Source: Candidatus Zixiibacteriota bacterium (GTDB lineage: Bacteria; Zixibacteria; MSB-5A5; GN15; FEB-12). From it: a DNA stretch of 64,000 nucleotides. Location: assembly GCA_017999435.1 (NCBI GenBank), contig JAGNLV010000001.1, forward strand, positions 555,550-619,549, read 5' to 3'. Made by a program: the position numbers and the translations under genes. Shown piece by piece: positions 11,017 to 19,463 of the stretch (the first letter of the stretch is position 1; each line of letters begins with the position of its first letter). Below the pieces are notes generated by a model that ran no database searches, had not been told where the DNA came from, and was given only the letters and a program-made list of their open reading frames with translations.

Positions 11017-11802
11017 TCATATCGTGCGGAGCAGCCGCCCCCAGCGCACCTTCTCCAGAAAGTGCGCCGCATTATACAGAAACAGCCGCGGCACCGACAG
11101 CGGATCCGAAAGCGAGACCGCCGGCGACGGATTCGCCGCATCGTCCCACGAAAAATGCACGAGCACCGCGTGCCCGACAATCAGGCTCGCGTCCACCGGC
11201 CCCCAGTAGCGCGAATCGAACGAGTTGTCCCGGTTGTCCCCCATCATGAAATACATCCCCGCCGGCACGACATACGGACCGAAATTGTCCCGGCTGAATC
11301 CCTCCCCGTCGGCCGGGTCGATGTGCGGACGCCCGTCGCTCGTCGTGTCCGTGTGTTTCGTCCCCGGCGCATCCGGCACCGGACGCCCATTGACGAACAG
11401 CGTCTTGTCTACCACCTGCACCGTGTCTCCGCCCACCGCCACGCACCGCTTGATATATTTCGTCGCCCCGTCCACCGGCCACTTGAACACCACCACATCC
11501 CCCTGCCGCGGCTCGCGCAAACCGGGGAGATGAACCCCCAGCAGAGGAATCTCCCCGCCGTAAGTTATCTTGTCGGCAATGATGAAATCGCCGATCAGCA
11601 GGCTGTCTTCCATCGACGACGACGGGATCTTGTACGCCTCCACGAGGGTCGCCCGGACGACAAAGAAAACCAGCAGATAGGCCAGGATCTCCAGGCCGGG
11701 CCGCCAGGAGCGGGCGCGAGGGGCCGCTTTTTCCGGACCGCCCGCGCCTTCCGGCCCGGGAAGGTCGGGTTGCGCGGACCTGTTATTAACCGCTTTCACC
11801 AT
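11017..11802 (-). CDS. lepB: Signal peptidase I (first copy)
   Basis: A membrane Ser/Lys-dyad protease (family S26) that removes signal peptides from exported proteins. 261 residues: a proline- and alanine-rich cytoplasmic N-terminus (1-35), one membrane helix (about 37-55), then the catalytic domain. Ser63 lies in IPSSSMEDSL and the general-base Lys118 in YIKRCVAVGGD. The box MMGDNRDNSFDSR is intact. It shares its overall layout with the next gene (11916-12623), a tandem paralogue only 113 bases away on the same strand. Many secreted proteins are encoded nearby, which fits a duplicated enzyme with divided substrates; that division is inference. Confidence 0.93.
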   Translation of the reverse strand: MVKAVNNRSAQPDLPGPEGAGGPEKAAPRARSWRPGLEILAYLLVFFVVRATLVEAYKIPSSSMEDSLLIGDFIIADKITYGGEIPLLGVHLPGLREPRQGDVVVFKWPVDGATKYIKRCVAVGGDTVQVVDKTLFVNGRPVPDAPGTKHTDTTSDGRPHIDPADGEGFSRDNFGPYVVPAGMYFMMGDNRDNSFDSRYWGPVDASLIVGHAVLVHFSWDDAANPSPAVSLSDPLSVPRLFLYNAAHFLEKVRWGRLLRTI

Positions 11803-11915
11803 ACCTGATTGCCGCTTCTGATTTCGTATTACGCTTTATACCGCCGCTGCCGCGCCCGGTTCGCCCCGTTTCCGGCCTCCCCCGCCGCGCCCGGACCCGG
11901 ATTACCTCGGCCCGC

Positions 11916-12623
11916 TCAACTGATGGTCCGGAACAACCGGTGCCACCGCACTTTCTGGAAGAAATGCGCCGCGTTGAACAGAAACACCCGCGGCACCGAC
12001 AGCGGATCGGTCAGCGCCACCTCCGGCGAGGGATACGCCTGGTCGTTCCACGACCAGTGGATGACCATCGCCTCGCCCAGGATGAACCGGTAGTGCACCG
12101 CCCCCCACCACCGGGAATCATGCGAGTTGTCCCGGTTGTCCCCCATCATGAAATAGCTGTCGGGCGGAACGATAAAGGGTCCGAAATTGTCCCGGCTGTC
12201 CATCCCGCCCGGACGGCGCGGCTGGACCACCTGCTCCCCCCGGGCGGTGGTGTCGATGTACTTCCCGTGCTCCGGATCGGGAAACGGCTTCCCGTTCACG
12301 TAGAGCGCCTTGTTCCGCACCTCCACCGTGTCCCCCCCCACGGCCACGCACCGCTTGATATACTTCGTCACCCCGTCGCGCGGGTAGATGAAAATCACGA
12401 CGTCCCCGGCCTCCGGACGGTGCAGCGCCGGCAGCCGCCAGTTCACCAGCGGCAGGTGCGCCCCGTAGACAAACTTGTTCGCCAGAAGGAAATCCCCAAC
12501 CAGGAGCGTGTCCTCCATCGACTGCGACGGAATCTTGTAGGCTTCCACGATCGAGGTTTTGATGAGGATCGCCAGGATGACGGCCAGGAAGACCTGCTTG
12601 AAGTTGTCCCACACTTTGCTCAT
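11916..12623 (-). CDS. lepB: Signal peptidase I (second copy)
   Basis: 235 residues, the tandem paralogue of the gene at 11017-11802 and lacking its long N-terminal extension. One membrane helix (about 8-27), Ser35 in IPSQSMEDTL, Lys90 in YIKRCVAVGGD, and the box MMGDNRDNSHDSRWWG. All catalytic residues are present in both copies, so neither looks dead. It is probably expressed with the RseP and Dxr genes upstream (132-base gap). The N-terminal half of the catalytic domain differs between the copies where the substrate cleft lies, so different cleavage preferences are possible. Confidence 0.93.
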   Translation of the reverse strand: MSKVWDNFKQVFLAVILAILIKTSIVEAYKIPSQSMEDTLLVGDFLLANKFVYGAHLPLVNWRLPALHRPEAGDVVIFIYPRDGVTKYIKRCVAVGGDTVEVRNKALYVNGKPFPDPEHGKYIDTTARGEQVVQPRRPGGMDSRDNFGPFIVPPDSYFMMGDNRDNSHDSRWWGAVHYRFILGEAMVIHWSWNDQAYPSPEVALTDPLSVPRVFLFNAAHFFQKVRWHRLFRTIS

Positions 12624-12755
12624 GCGCGCTTTCCCAGTTGTGCCGGCGTTCCGCCGTCGTGGTCCTCGCCCCGATGGTCCTCCGGGGCGCCTTCATATAA
12701 GCGATTGTACGCCGTTTGCCAAGGTTTGTTTTGCGCCGCGCCGCCCCGCCCCGGC

Positions 12756-13826
12756 CTACATCCCGCGGATCACCCGGAGGATATCGTTGTAGGTCACCAG
12801 CAGAACGAGCGCCAGAATCGCCACAATCCCCACTTGCTGCGCGATCACCCGCGCCCGCATCGACAGCGGCGAGCCTTTCAGCCGCTCGATTGCCAAAAAC
12901 AGCAAATGCCCGCCGTCCAGCACCGGGATCGGCAGGATGTTAAGCACCGCCAGGTTCACCGAGAGCAGGGCCATGAAGTAGAACAGGTTGGCGGCCCCCT
13001 GCTGCGCCTGCCGGCCCGACTCCCGCGCGATGAATACCGGCCCCCCCACCATCTTGACCGAGACCTCCGCCGTGATCAGTTGCTTGACGAACTTGACCGT
13101 GAACCACACCAACTGGTGCGCCTCGACAAATCCGTGCCGCATCCCGGTGAGCAGCCCGACCCGCTCGGTGCCGACCGCCTTCTGGGTGAACCCGATCACC
13201 CCCACGGTGTCGATGCCGCCCCGGGCATTGGGCCGCGGCTGCGCCTCCGTCACCATCTCCCGCGTCACCGTGTCCCCCGCGTGGATCCAGGTGACCGTGA
13301 TCGGGGCATCGATGTGGGGCGTGATCTTGGCCGCCGCCGAATCGAAATTCGCCACCGCCTCGCCGTTGATCGCGATGATCTGGTCGCCGGTCTGCAGCCC
13401 GGCTTTGGCCGCCGGCGTGTCCTTCTCCACCTTGCCCACCAGCACGCGCGTCGTGTCGAAAACCGGCCGCCCGGCCAGCCAGGCAATGCCGATGAGCAGC
13501 GCGATCGCCAGCAGGTAGTTCATGAAGGGCCCGGCGAAAATCACCGCCGCCCGCTGCCCCACCGTCTTGGACATGAACTCGTCGGGCGACCCCGACCGCT
13601 CCTCGCCCGGGTTCTCCCCCGCCATCTTCACATACCCCCCGAGCGGGATCACGCCGATGCAGTATTCCGTCCCGCCCCACTTCCGCTTGAACAGGTGCGG
13701 GGGGAAGCCCAGCGAAAACTGGTCGACCCGGATCCCCACCCGCTTGGCCAGGAGAAAGTGCCCGAGCTCGTGAATGAAAATCAGAATCCCCAGCACGAAG
13801 ATGAAAGATGCAATGTTCAACAGCAT
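12756..13826 (-). CDS. rseP: Site-2 protease RseP (membrane zinc metalloprotease)
   Basis: 356 residues, family M50. The zinc motif HELGH (19-23) sits in the first membrane helix and the third ligand lies in the C-terminal NILPIPVLDGGH segment. A PDZ domain lies between (about 115-200, with AGLQTGDQIIAINGE). It cuts anti-sigma factors and leftover signal peptides inside the membrane. The start codon lies inside the end of the upstream dxr gene (10-base overlap), so the two are translated together. This dxr-rseP order is common in bacteria. Confidence 0.94.
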   Translation of the reverse strand: MLLNIASFIFVLGILIFIHELGHFLLAKRVGIRVDQFSLGFPPHLFKRKWGGTEYCIGVIPLGGYVKMAGENPGEERSGSPDEFMSKTVGQRAAVIFAGPFMNYLLAIALLIGIAWLAGRPVFDTTRVLVGKVEKDTPAAKAGLQTGDQIIAINGEAVANFDSAAAKITPHIDAPITVTWIHAGDTVTREMVTEAQPRPNARGGIDTVGVIGFTQKAVGTERVGLLTGMRHGFVEAHQLVWFTVKFVKQLITAEVSVKMVGGPVFIARESGRQAQQGAANLFYFMALLSVNLAVLNILPIPVLDGGHLLFLAIERLKGSPLSMRARVIAQQVGIVAILALVLLVTYNDILRVIRGM

Positions 13827-14986
13827 GCCGTTTTCCCTGTCCTGGCGCCGGCGAACGCCCGCGCCTGCCGATCGGCCTCAAAAATGTCGTCCTCGCCCGG
13901 GTCCGCCGTCGGCGGTATCCGCCCGAGCGCCTCTTCGATGGTAGCTGCTATATCGGTAAACTTGATGCGTTCCTGCAAGAAACTTTCCACCGCCACTTCG
14001 TTCGCCGCGCTGTACACCGCCGGCGCCGTCCCCCCGCTCCGCGCCGCCTCGAACGCCAGGCGCAGGGCCGGGAACCGCCCGATATCCGGCGGCTCAAAAG
14101 TCAGCGTCCCCAGGCGCGCCGGATCCACCCCCCCGAACTCCGAGGCCGCCCGGTCCGGCCAGAACAGCGCGTACGTGATCGGCAGCCGCATGTCGGGCGC
14201 CGACAACTGCGCGATGATCGACGAGTCGATATACTCGACCATGCTGTGCACGATCGACTGCGGGTGAATCACCACCGCGATCTTTTCCGCCGGCATCGCG
14301 AACAGCGCCGCCGCCTCGATCACCTCGAGCCCCTTGTTCGCCAGCGTCGCCGAATCGATCGTGATCTTCTTCCCCATCCGCCAGGTCGGGTGCGTGAGCG
14401 CCTCGCCGGGCGTGATCCGGTCGAACGTCTCCCGCGGCCGCGTCCGGAACGGTCCCCCCGACGCCGTGAGGATCAGCCGCCGCACCTCGCTCGCCCGCCC
14501 CGCCGTCAGGCACTGCCACAGCGCCGAGTGCTCGGAGTCGATCGGGACAATCTCCGCGCCCGTCCGCTTCAGAATTTTCGGAAAGAGCGGCCCGCCGGCC
14601 ACCAGCGACTCCTTGTTCGCCAACGCCAGTCGGATCCCCCGCCGGACCGCGGCCAGCGAGGCCCGCAGCCCCGCCGCCCCCACCACCGCGTTGACCACCA
14701 CGTCGGCGCCGGGAAGTTCCGCCAGCTCGGTCAGCCCCGCCTCCCCGAAACGGAGTTCCACCGCCTCGCCGGCCACCGCCGCGCGCAGTTGCTCCGCCCG
14801 CCGCTCATCGACGAGCGCGAGATATTTCGGCCGGAAGCGGCGGTACTGCTCCGCCAACAGCGCTGCGTTGCTGAAAGCCGCCAGCCCCGCCACCTCGAAA
14901 GCCCCGGGGTGGGCGGCCGCCACCTCCAGGGTCGAGCGGCCGATCGAGCCGGTCGAGCCGAGAACCACGAGTTTGCGCGGATTCAT
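13817..14986 (-). CDS. dxr: 1-deoxy-D-xylulose 5-phosphate reductoisomerase
   Basis: 389 residues. It converts DXP to MEP with NADPH, the committed step of the non-mevalonate isoprenoid pathway. Seen in order: the Rossmann motif GSTGSIGRSTLEV at the N-terminus, NKESLVAGG, the metal-binding and substrate segment PIDSEHSALWQCL, TASGGPFR, and the loop HPTWRMGKKITIDSATLANKG. Length and order are those of a normal active enzyme. It overlaps rseP by 10 bases and probably heads a dxr-rseP-lepB-lepB transcription unit. Confidence 0.95.
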   Translation of the reverse strand: MNPRKLVVLGSTGSIGRSTLEVAAAHPGAFEVAGLAAFSNAALLAEQYRRFRPKYLALVDERRAEQLRAAVAGEAVELRFGEAGLTELAELPGADVVVNAVVGAAGLRASLAAVRRGIRLALANKESLVAGGPLFPKILKRTGAEIVPIDSEHSALWQCLTAGRASEVRRLILTASGGPFRTRPRETFDRITPGEALTHPTWRMGKKITIDSATLANKGLEVIEAAALFAMPAEKIAVVIHPQSIVHSMVEYIDSSIIAQLSAPDMRLPITYALFWPDRAASEFGGVDPARLGTLTFEPPDIGRFPALRLAFEAARSGGTAPAVYSAANEVAVESFLQERIKFTDIAATIEEALGRIPPTADPGEDDIFEADRQARAFAGARTGKTACC

Positions 14987-15039
14987 CGTCGCCTAATAGA
15001 ACGGCCGGCCCCTGCGCCGGTTCCACTAAAACATTCCGC

Positions 15040-15073
15040 AAAAAGCAACGGCGGGGCGCCGGGGCCCCGCCGT
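15040..15073 (-). terminator. Rho-independent terminator of the cyclophilin gene
   Basis: On the minus strand acggcgggg pairs with ccccgccgt around an 8-base loop and is followed by tgcttttt. It lies 23 bases beyond the stop at 15096. Confidence 0.85.
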
Positions 15074-15095
15074 CCCAATCGAGTCATCCCCCCGC

Positions 15096-15809
15096 TCAGT
15101 TCTGCTTGAGCGGCTTGCCCTCCGCGTCGGAGACAAAGACCTCGCGCATGTAGACCGTCTCGGCCGGCTTCGAATTCTCCCCCCGGAACGCCGTCACCGG
15201 TACCTTGCCGATCTTGTGCAGCGTGTCGTACCCCTTGAGCACCTGCCCGAACACCGTGTACTTCCGGTCAAGGAAGGCCGCCCGGCCGAGGCAGACGAAG
15301 AACTGGCTGCCCGCCGAGTTCGGGTCGTTCGAACGCGCCATCGAGAGCGTCCCGTCCGCGTGCGGAAGCTCCGAGAACTCCGCCGTCAGCGAGTAGCCCG
15401 GGCCGCCCGTACCGTCCCCCTTGGGATCTCCCCCCTGGATCATGAAGCCGTCGATGATGCGGTGGAAGGTGAGCCCGTTGTAGAACCCCTTCTTGGTCAG
15501 GGCCACGAACGAATCGGCGTGGGCCGGAGCCACATCGCGGTACAGCTCGCACACCATGTCACCGAAATCCGTGCGGATCGTGACAATCGGATTCTTCTCG
15601 TCGCGAATGGGATGGGTCATCTGCGCCAGACTGTCATAATAAGGGTTGCCGGTTGTCGCCGCCGCCGGCTTCGCCGCCGGGGCCTGCGCCGTCGTCTTGC
15701 CCGAGGCCTGCGCTGTGTTGTCGGCCGACTGCGCATCGTTGCTCGAACAGCCGATCACCAGGACAAACGCCGCCGCCACAATCATCAGCACGCTCGTCAT
15801 AAATCGCAT
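15096..15809 (-). CDS. Cyclophilin-type peptidyl-prolyl isomerase lipoprotein
   Basis: 237 residues. The signal sequence ends in a lipobox (VIGCSS, Cys21), so the protein is probably lipid-anchored. An Ala/Gln/Thr-rich spacer (25-55) leads into a cyclophilin domain (about 70-235). Family residues are visible: the catalytic-Arg segment FHRIIDGFMIQGGDP, then GTGGPGY, then the binding-pocket motif SQFFVCLG. It would speed prolyl bond turning in exported proteins. It has its own terminator and no close operon partner. Confidence 0.93.
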   Translation of the reverse strand: MRFMTSVLMIVAAAFVLVIGCSSNDAQSADNTAQASGKTTAQAPAAKPAAATTGNPYYDSLAQMTHPIRDEKNPIVTIRTDFGDMVCELYRDVAPAHADSFVALTKKGFYNGLTFHRIIDGFMIQGGDPKGDGTGGPGYSLTAEFSELPHADGTLSMARSNDPNSAGSQFFVCLGRAAFLDRKYTVFGQVLKGYDTLHKIGKVPVTAFRGENSKPAETVYMREVFVSDAEGKPLKQN

Positions 15810-15928
15810 GTCGCTCTATCCTCTCTATGATAACGTGGAAACCTGGGTTCTTCTTCTTCCAGCCGCGGCCGCGAATATATGACGCCCGCCGGCCGCTGTC
15901 AAGCGCCGCCCCTCGGCCGCGCCCCCGC

Positions 15929-17554
15929 TCACGGCCCCTCCCACGTGAGGATCCGGACCACCGCCCCGTCCACGGCCGGGACCAGTTCAAACCTCACCGG
16001 GTAACCGTCGTAGACCAGCCCGAGCGTGTCCCCCGCCGTGGCCGAGCTGCTCGGCGCCCCGTACGCCCCGGTCACCTCCGCATAGGTCGATCCGATCCGG
16101 ATTCCGCGCTGCGCCGCGGAGGCCGAGGCCATGGTCCCCGGCCAGGGCGCCTCGGCGATCACCCCGTACACTTGCGACGACGAGGTCACCTGGTTGGTTC
16201 CGCCCGGATCGCGGAATACGAACGTGAGACCGGAATCGGGGTAGGCCGCGTACGCGTAGGTCGGCCCGAACCGGCCGTCCCCGGCCACGCTCGCCGCCGT
16301 CCCGTTCCACGCCGCCGCCTCCGCGTAGGTTTCGTTGAACAGCACGTACTGCCCCTGCCCTCCGGACCCCGGCGCCAGCACATTGCGCCGCAGATAGATG
16401 TCGAGCGTGTCGATCACCGGTATCGTGAGCCGCCCCACGGCGCTTCCGCTCAGACCGGGGGTCATGAGATATCGGAATTCCGCAAGACCGGGCGGGGTCG
16501 TCGCCGTCGTCACGTACGAGATGGACCCTCCGCCGGTCGACAGGAAAGATCCCGCTCCGGCGGCATGCGACAGCTGAATGTCCACGTTGCCGATCCGCGC
16601 GCCCGAGGAATCCTCCACGGCAAACTGCAGCGCCGGATAGGTCATGCCGCCGGGAAGGTTGGCCACGCGGTAGAGCAGACCATTGAGGGGAACAATCTCC
16701 GTCGGAAACGCCGGGATATACTCGCCGAGCGTCATCTGCACCGCCGGGGTGTCGGGCTGCGAGCCGTCCGCAAAAACGTACAGGTCCCACAGGCCGAAAT
16801 AGTACTGGAGCGTATTCGGCTCCTCGGGGTACACACCCCAATCCGTCGGCGGCCCAAACCGCTTGCGTACCTCGGCGATCGTCGAGCCCATGCCGACCGC
16901 GTCGCCGTCCGGCGTCGTCCCCGCGAATCCCGTCACGGCGATCGCTCCGTAGACGCTCGACGAATCATAGAGCTTCCCATCCAGATCCCAATCGTACAAC
17001 ATCACGACCAGGCCGCGGGTGGACTCCCAGGACGCGTACACGGGGCTCCGGTTCGGAAGCACATCCTCCGACTCCGGCTGGCCGAGCCACCGCTTGACCT
17101 CGGCGTAGTCATCGTCGAACAGCACGTACCCCACCTGTCCGTGGACCCCCGGGATAATCGCATCGGCCCGGAAATAAACCTCCAGCGTGTCGGTCCCCTC
17201 CGCATACAGCCGCAGTGCCGCGTGCCCCATGCGTCCGCTGAAGTCATACTGCAGCACGGCCACGCCGGCCGCGTCGGTCGCAATGCTTCGCGGCGCCGCT
17301 CCGTCCCCCCGCACCGGCGCGACCTGTATCTGGTGATTGGCCAGCCGGTTTCCGCCCGCGTCGGTGACCGCGAACTGCGCCGCCGTCGTCGTCGAATCGC
17401 TCCCCATGAATCCCTGGAAACGCACTCCGTTGAGCGCCACGACCTGACCGCCCTGCGGCTGCGGCCCGTTGGGCGAATCGCTGCCGCACCCCCCCGCCGC
17501 CATCGCCGCGGCCAGCCCGAACGCCACTGCCGCCCTCGCCGCACGTCCTCTCAT
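15929..17554 (-). CDS. Lipoprotein with two tandem copies of an unknown ~250-residue module
   Basis: 541 residues; function not recognised. The N-terminus is a signal peptide with a lipobox-like end (MAAGGCGSD). Starting at 17554 puts aaggggaac in front of the ATG; an upstream start would only lengthen the signal peptide. The body is an internal duplication. Each half starts with V(A/P)LNG, holds a QFAV(T/E)D Ig-like strand with TDAAG or TTPPG turns, then GQ(V/G)xYVLF(D/N), a V(Y/V)G(A/V)IA segment and a closing GSTxAEVxxxxGxP motif like SmpA/OmlA-type repeats. Probably a surface or periplasmic beta protein. It lies 76 bases downstream of the stop of the probable barrel protein gene, so the two may form an operon. 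Confidence 0.8.
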   Translation of the reverse strand: MRGRAARAAVAFGLAAAMAAGGCGSDSPNGPQPQGGQVVALNGVRFQGFMGSDSTTTAAQFAVTDAGGNRLANHQIQVAPVRGDGAAPRSIATDAAGVAVLQYDFSGRMGHAALRLYAEGTDTLEVYFRADAIIPGVHGQVGYVLFDDDYAEVKRWLGQPESEDVLPNRSPVYASWESTRGLVVMLYDWDLDGKLYDSSSVYGAIAVTGFAGTTPDGDAVGMGSTIAEVRKRFGPPTDWGVYPEEPNTLQYYFGLWDLYVFADGSQPDTPAVQMTLGEYIPAFPTEIVPLNGLLYRVANLPGGMTYPALQFAVEDSSGARIGNVDIQLSHAAGAGSFLSTGGGSISYVTTATTPPGLAEFRYLMTPGLSGSAVGRLTIPVIDTLDIYLRRNVLAPGSGGQGQYVLFNETYAEAAAWNGTAASVAGDGRFGPTYAYAAYPDSGLTFVFRDPGGTNQVTSSSQVYGVIAEAPWPGTMASASAAQRGIRIGSTYAEVTGAYGAPSSSATAGDTLGLVYDGYPVRFELVPAVDGAVVRILTWEGP

Positions 17555-17630
17555 AGTTCCCCTTGCGCCGTCGCGCCTTGACACGTCTCTCGCCAGACAG
17601 CGGCCCGCCCGCCGCCGTCACTGTCTGCGG

Positions 17631-18293
17631 CTAGCGGAACCAGTAGCGCAGCCCGCCGCCGATCGTGAGGTACTTCGGCCGGTCCTCGGTGCCGAACAGG
17701 TCATAGCTGTTGATGGAAGCGAGCGTGAGAAAACTCCGCCCCTTCGAAAACTCGGCCACCTTCAGGTCCAAGCCGAAATCCGCCGCCATCAGAATCGTCA
17801 GATCGGACTCGTCGTCATACCCGGCGATCTCAATGTTGAGCAAGCCCGCCTGCACCCCCACACCGCCGTACGGCGCCACAATCGACTTCGTCGGCGGCAC
17901 CGCGTACACGTGCAGGTTGAGGTTAAGATCGTACTGCGCCAGGTGGAACTCATCCGGATGGTCCTTGAACCAGTCCTGCTCCTGGTGGTTCGTATAGCGA
18001 AATCCGAGCTGCATCAGAAAGCGGTCGGCGTACAGAGTACCGTAATTGAAGCCCAAAGACCAGCCGGCGTCGAACACCTGATCCGCGTCAACCTCCACCG
18101 GCCGGTCAAACTCGTCAATAAACATTACCAGCCCGACCTCGCCATACTCTCCGTGCGGGCTCGCATACCCCCCGTAGACATCCACCATATTGTAGCGGGC
18201 CGCGACCCGCTGTATCGCCGCCTCGGCCGGCTGTGCGGCAATGAGACCTATCGCCAAGAGTAACAACAAGATAAAGGGTATCGCCTGCTTCAT
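17631..18293 (-). CDS. Probable outer-membrane beta-barrel protein
   Basis: 220 residues, family not identified. A signal peptide (MKQAIPFILLLLLAIGLIAA, cut after AEA) precedes alternating hydrophobic and polar strands with aromatic girdles (GGYASP, GWSLGFNYG, LGFRYTN, YGGVGVQAGL). It ends in RYWFR, a C-terminal Phe/Tyr-rich strand as in small OmpA/OmpX-like barrels. The ATG at 18293 is preceded by ggaaggag. It probably heads a unit with the duplicated lipoprotein. Its promoter lies in the region shared with the divergent dehydrogenase gene. Confidence 0.75.
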   Translation of the reverse strand: MKQAIPFILLLLLAIGLIAAQPAEAAIQRVAARYNMVDVYGGYASPHGEYGEVGLVMFIDEFDRPVEVDADQVFDAGWSLGFNYGTLYADRFLMQLGFRYTNHQEQDWFKDHPDEFHLAQYDLNLNLHVYAVPPTKSIVAPYGGVGVQAGLLNIEIAGYDDESDLTILMAADFGLDLKVAEFSKGRSFLTLASINSYDLFGTEDRPKYLTIGGGLRYWFR

Positions 18294-18435
18294 AGCTGCT
18301 CCTTCCGTCTGGATCTTCGCGGCCGCCCACCCGGTGCGCCCGGCTCGACGCCGCCGAGCCGGACCCGGTTTGTCTCCTCCCTTGTACACGCCGGGGCCGC
18401 TTTCGCCGAGCGGCGGGGCCGATCATACCTCCCGC

Positions 18436-18441
18436 AGTATA
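18436..18441 (-). promoter_or_regulatory. Candidate -10 box for the barrel-protein gene
   Basis: Reading on the minus strand this is TATACT, with a weak tttcct at the -35 distance. It lies about 145 bases from the ATG at 18293, back to back with the plus-strand promoter at 18450-18477. Confidence 0.4.
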
Positions 18442-18449
18442 ATTTGCGG

Positions 18450-18477
18450 TTGCCCTGCAGGAAAGAGCAATTATATT
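18450..18477 (+). promoter_or_regulatory. Candidate promoter for the hbd-ackA unit
   Basis: TTGCCC and TATATT are separated by 16 bases, about 70 bases upstream of the ATG at 18549. Confidence 0.45.
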
Positions 18478-18485
18478 CGGGGTGA

Positions 18486-18509
18486 TTTGTCGACTCCTTC
18501 GTCGACAAA
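18486..18509 (+). promoter_or_regulatory. 9-bp hairpin in the hbd leader
   Basis: tttgtcgac and gtcgacaaa form a perfect stem with a 6-base loop, immediately downstream of the predicted transcription start and about 40 bases before the ATG. It could be an operator (GTCGAC half-sites) or an mRNA structure. Confidence 0.45.
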
Positions 18510-18548
18510 ACCGATAGACTTGAAGACCTGACACATAGGACTAATGAC

Positions 18549-19451
18549 ATGGCCGGAAAAAAGATAGCAATCATCGGCGCCGGTGTGATGGGCCAGGGCC
18601 TCGCCGAGGCCGTCGCCGCCGCCGGCACCGAAGTCACCCTGATCGACAAAACCACCCGGCTCGCCGAACGCGGCGTCAAAGCCATCGCCGAAGCCATGAA
18701 CCGGGAGATCGGCAAATGGGGCCTCACCGAGTCCGACAAGAAAGCCATCCTCGCCCGCATCTACCCCTCCTCCGACCTCTCCATGACCGAGGACGCCGAA
18801 ATCATCCTCGAGGCGATCCCCGAAGACCTCCAGATGAAGCGCGACCTCTTCGAAAAACTCGACACCGTCGTCCGTCCCGACGCCCTCTTGGTCACCAACA
18901 CCGGCACCATCTCCGTCTCCGAAATCGCCGCCGTCACCGAACGCCCCCAGAAAATCATCGGCATGCACTTCCTCACCCCGGTGACCAAGGTCCCCGTCGT
19001 CGAGATCGTCAAGGGCTTCCACACCGATGACGACACCTTCCGCAAAGCCGTCGCCTTCGCCCAGCTCCTCGACAAGGAGTACATCACGGTCAACGAGTAC
19101 CCGGGGTACGTCACCACCCGCATCATCGTCCCCCTGCTGAACGAGGCCATGCACGTGCTCATGGAAGGCGTCGCTTCGGCCGACGACATTGACCGGGCCA
19201 TGAAACTCGGTTTCGGCTTCAACATGGGCCCCCTCGCCCTGGCCGATGTGATGGGACTCGACGTCGTCATGAAGTGGATGGAGAACCTGCTCGACGAACT
19301 CGCCGAGCACAAGTACAACCCCTGCCCCCTCCTGCGCAAGATGGTCCGCAGCGGCCACCTCGGCGTAAAAACCGGACGCGGCTTCTTCGTCTATGACAAC
19401 GAGGGCAACCGCGTCCCCAACCCGGCCGCCGCGGCTGCCGTGACAAAATAA
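18549..19451 (+). CDS. 3-hydroxyacyl-CoA (3-hydroxybutyryl-CoA) dehydrogenase
   Basis: 300 residues, the usual size for stand-alone enzymes of this family. It interconverts 3-hydroxyacyl-CoA and 3-oxoacyl-CoA with NAD(H). The N-terminal Rossmann motif GAGVMGQG, the EAIPED segment, the catalytic-His region IIGMHFLTPV, and the C-terminal domain with MGPLALADVMGLD and TGRGFFVYD are all present. An aggac ribosome site precedes the ATG. The acetate kinase gene follows after 12 bases, so the pair may join acyl-CoA turnover to acetate formation. Chain-length preference cannot be read from sequence. Confidence 0.92.
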   Translation: MAGKKIAIIGAGVMGQGLAEAVAAAGTEVTLIDKTTRLAERGVKAIAEAMNREIGKWGLTESDKKAILARIYPSSDLSMTEDAEIILEAIPEDLQMKRDLFEKLDTVVRPDALLVTNTGTISVSEIAAVTERPQKIIGMHFLTPVTKVPVVEIVKGFHTDDDTFRKAVAFAQLLDKEYITVNEYPGYVTTRIIVPLLNEAMHVLMEGVASADDIDRAMKLGFGFNMGPLALADVMGLDVVMKWMENLLDELAEHKYNPCPLLRKMVRSGHLGVKTGRGFFVYDNEGNRVPNPAAAAAVTK

Positions 19452-19463
19452 GGAACGTCCGCC

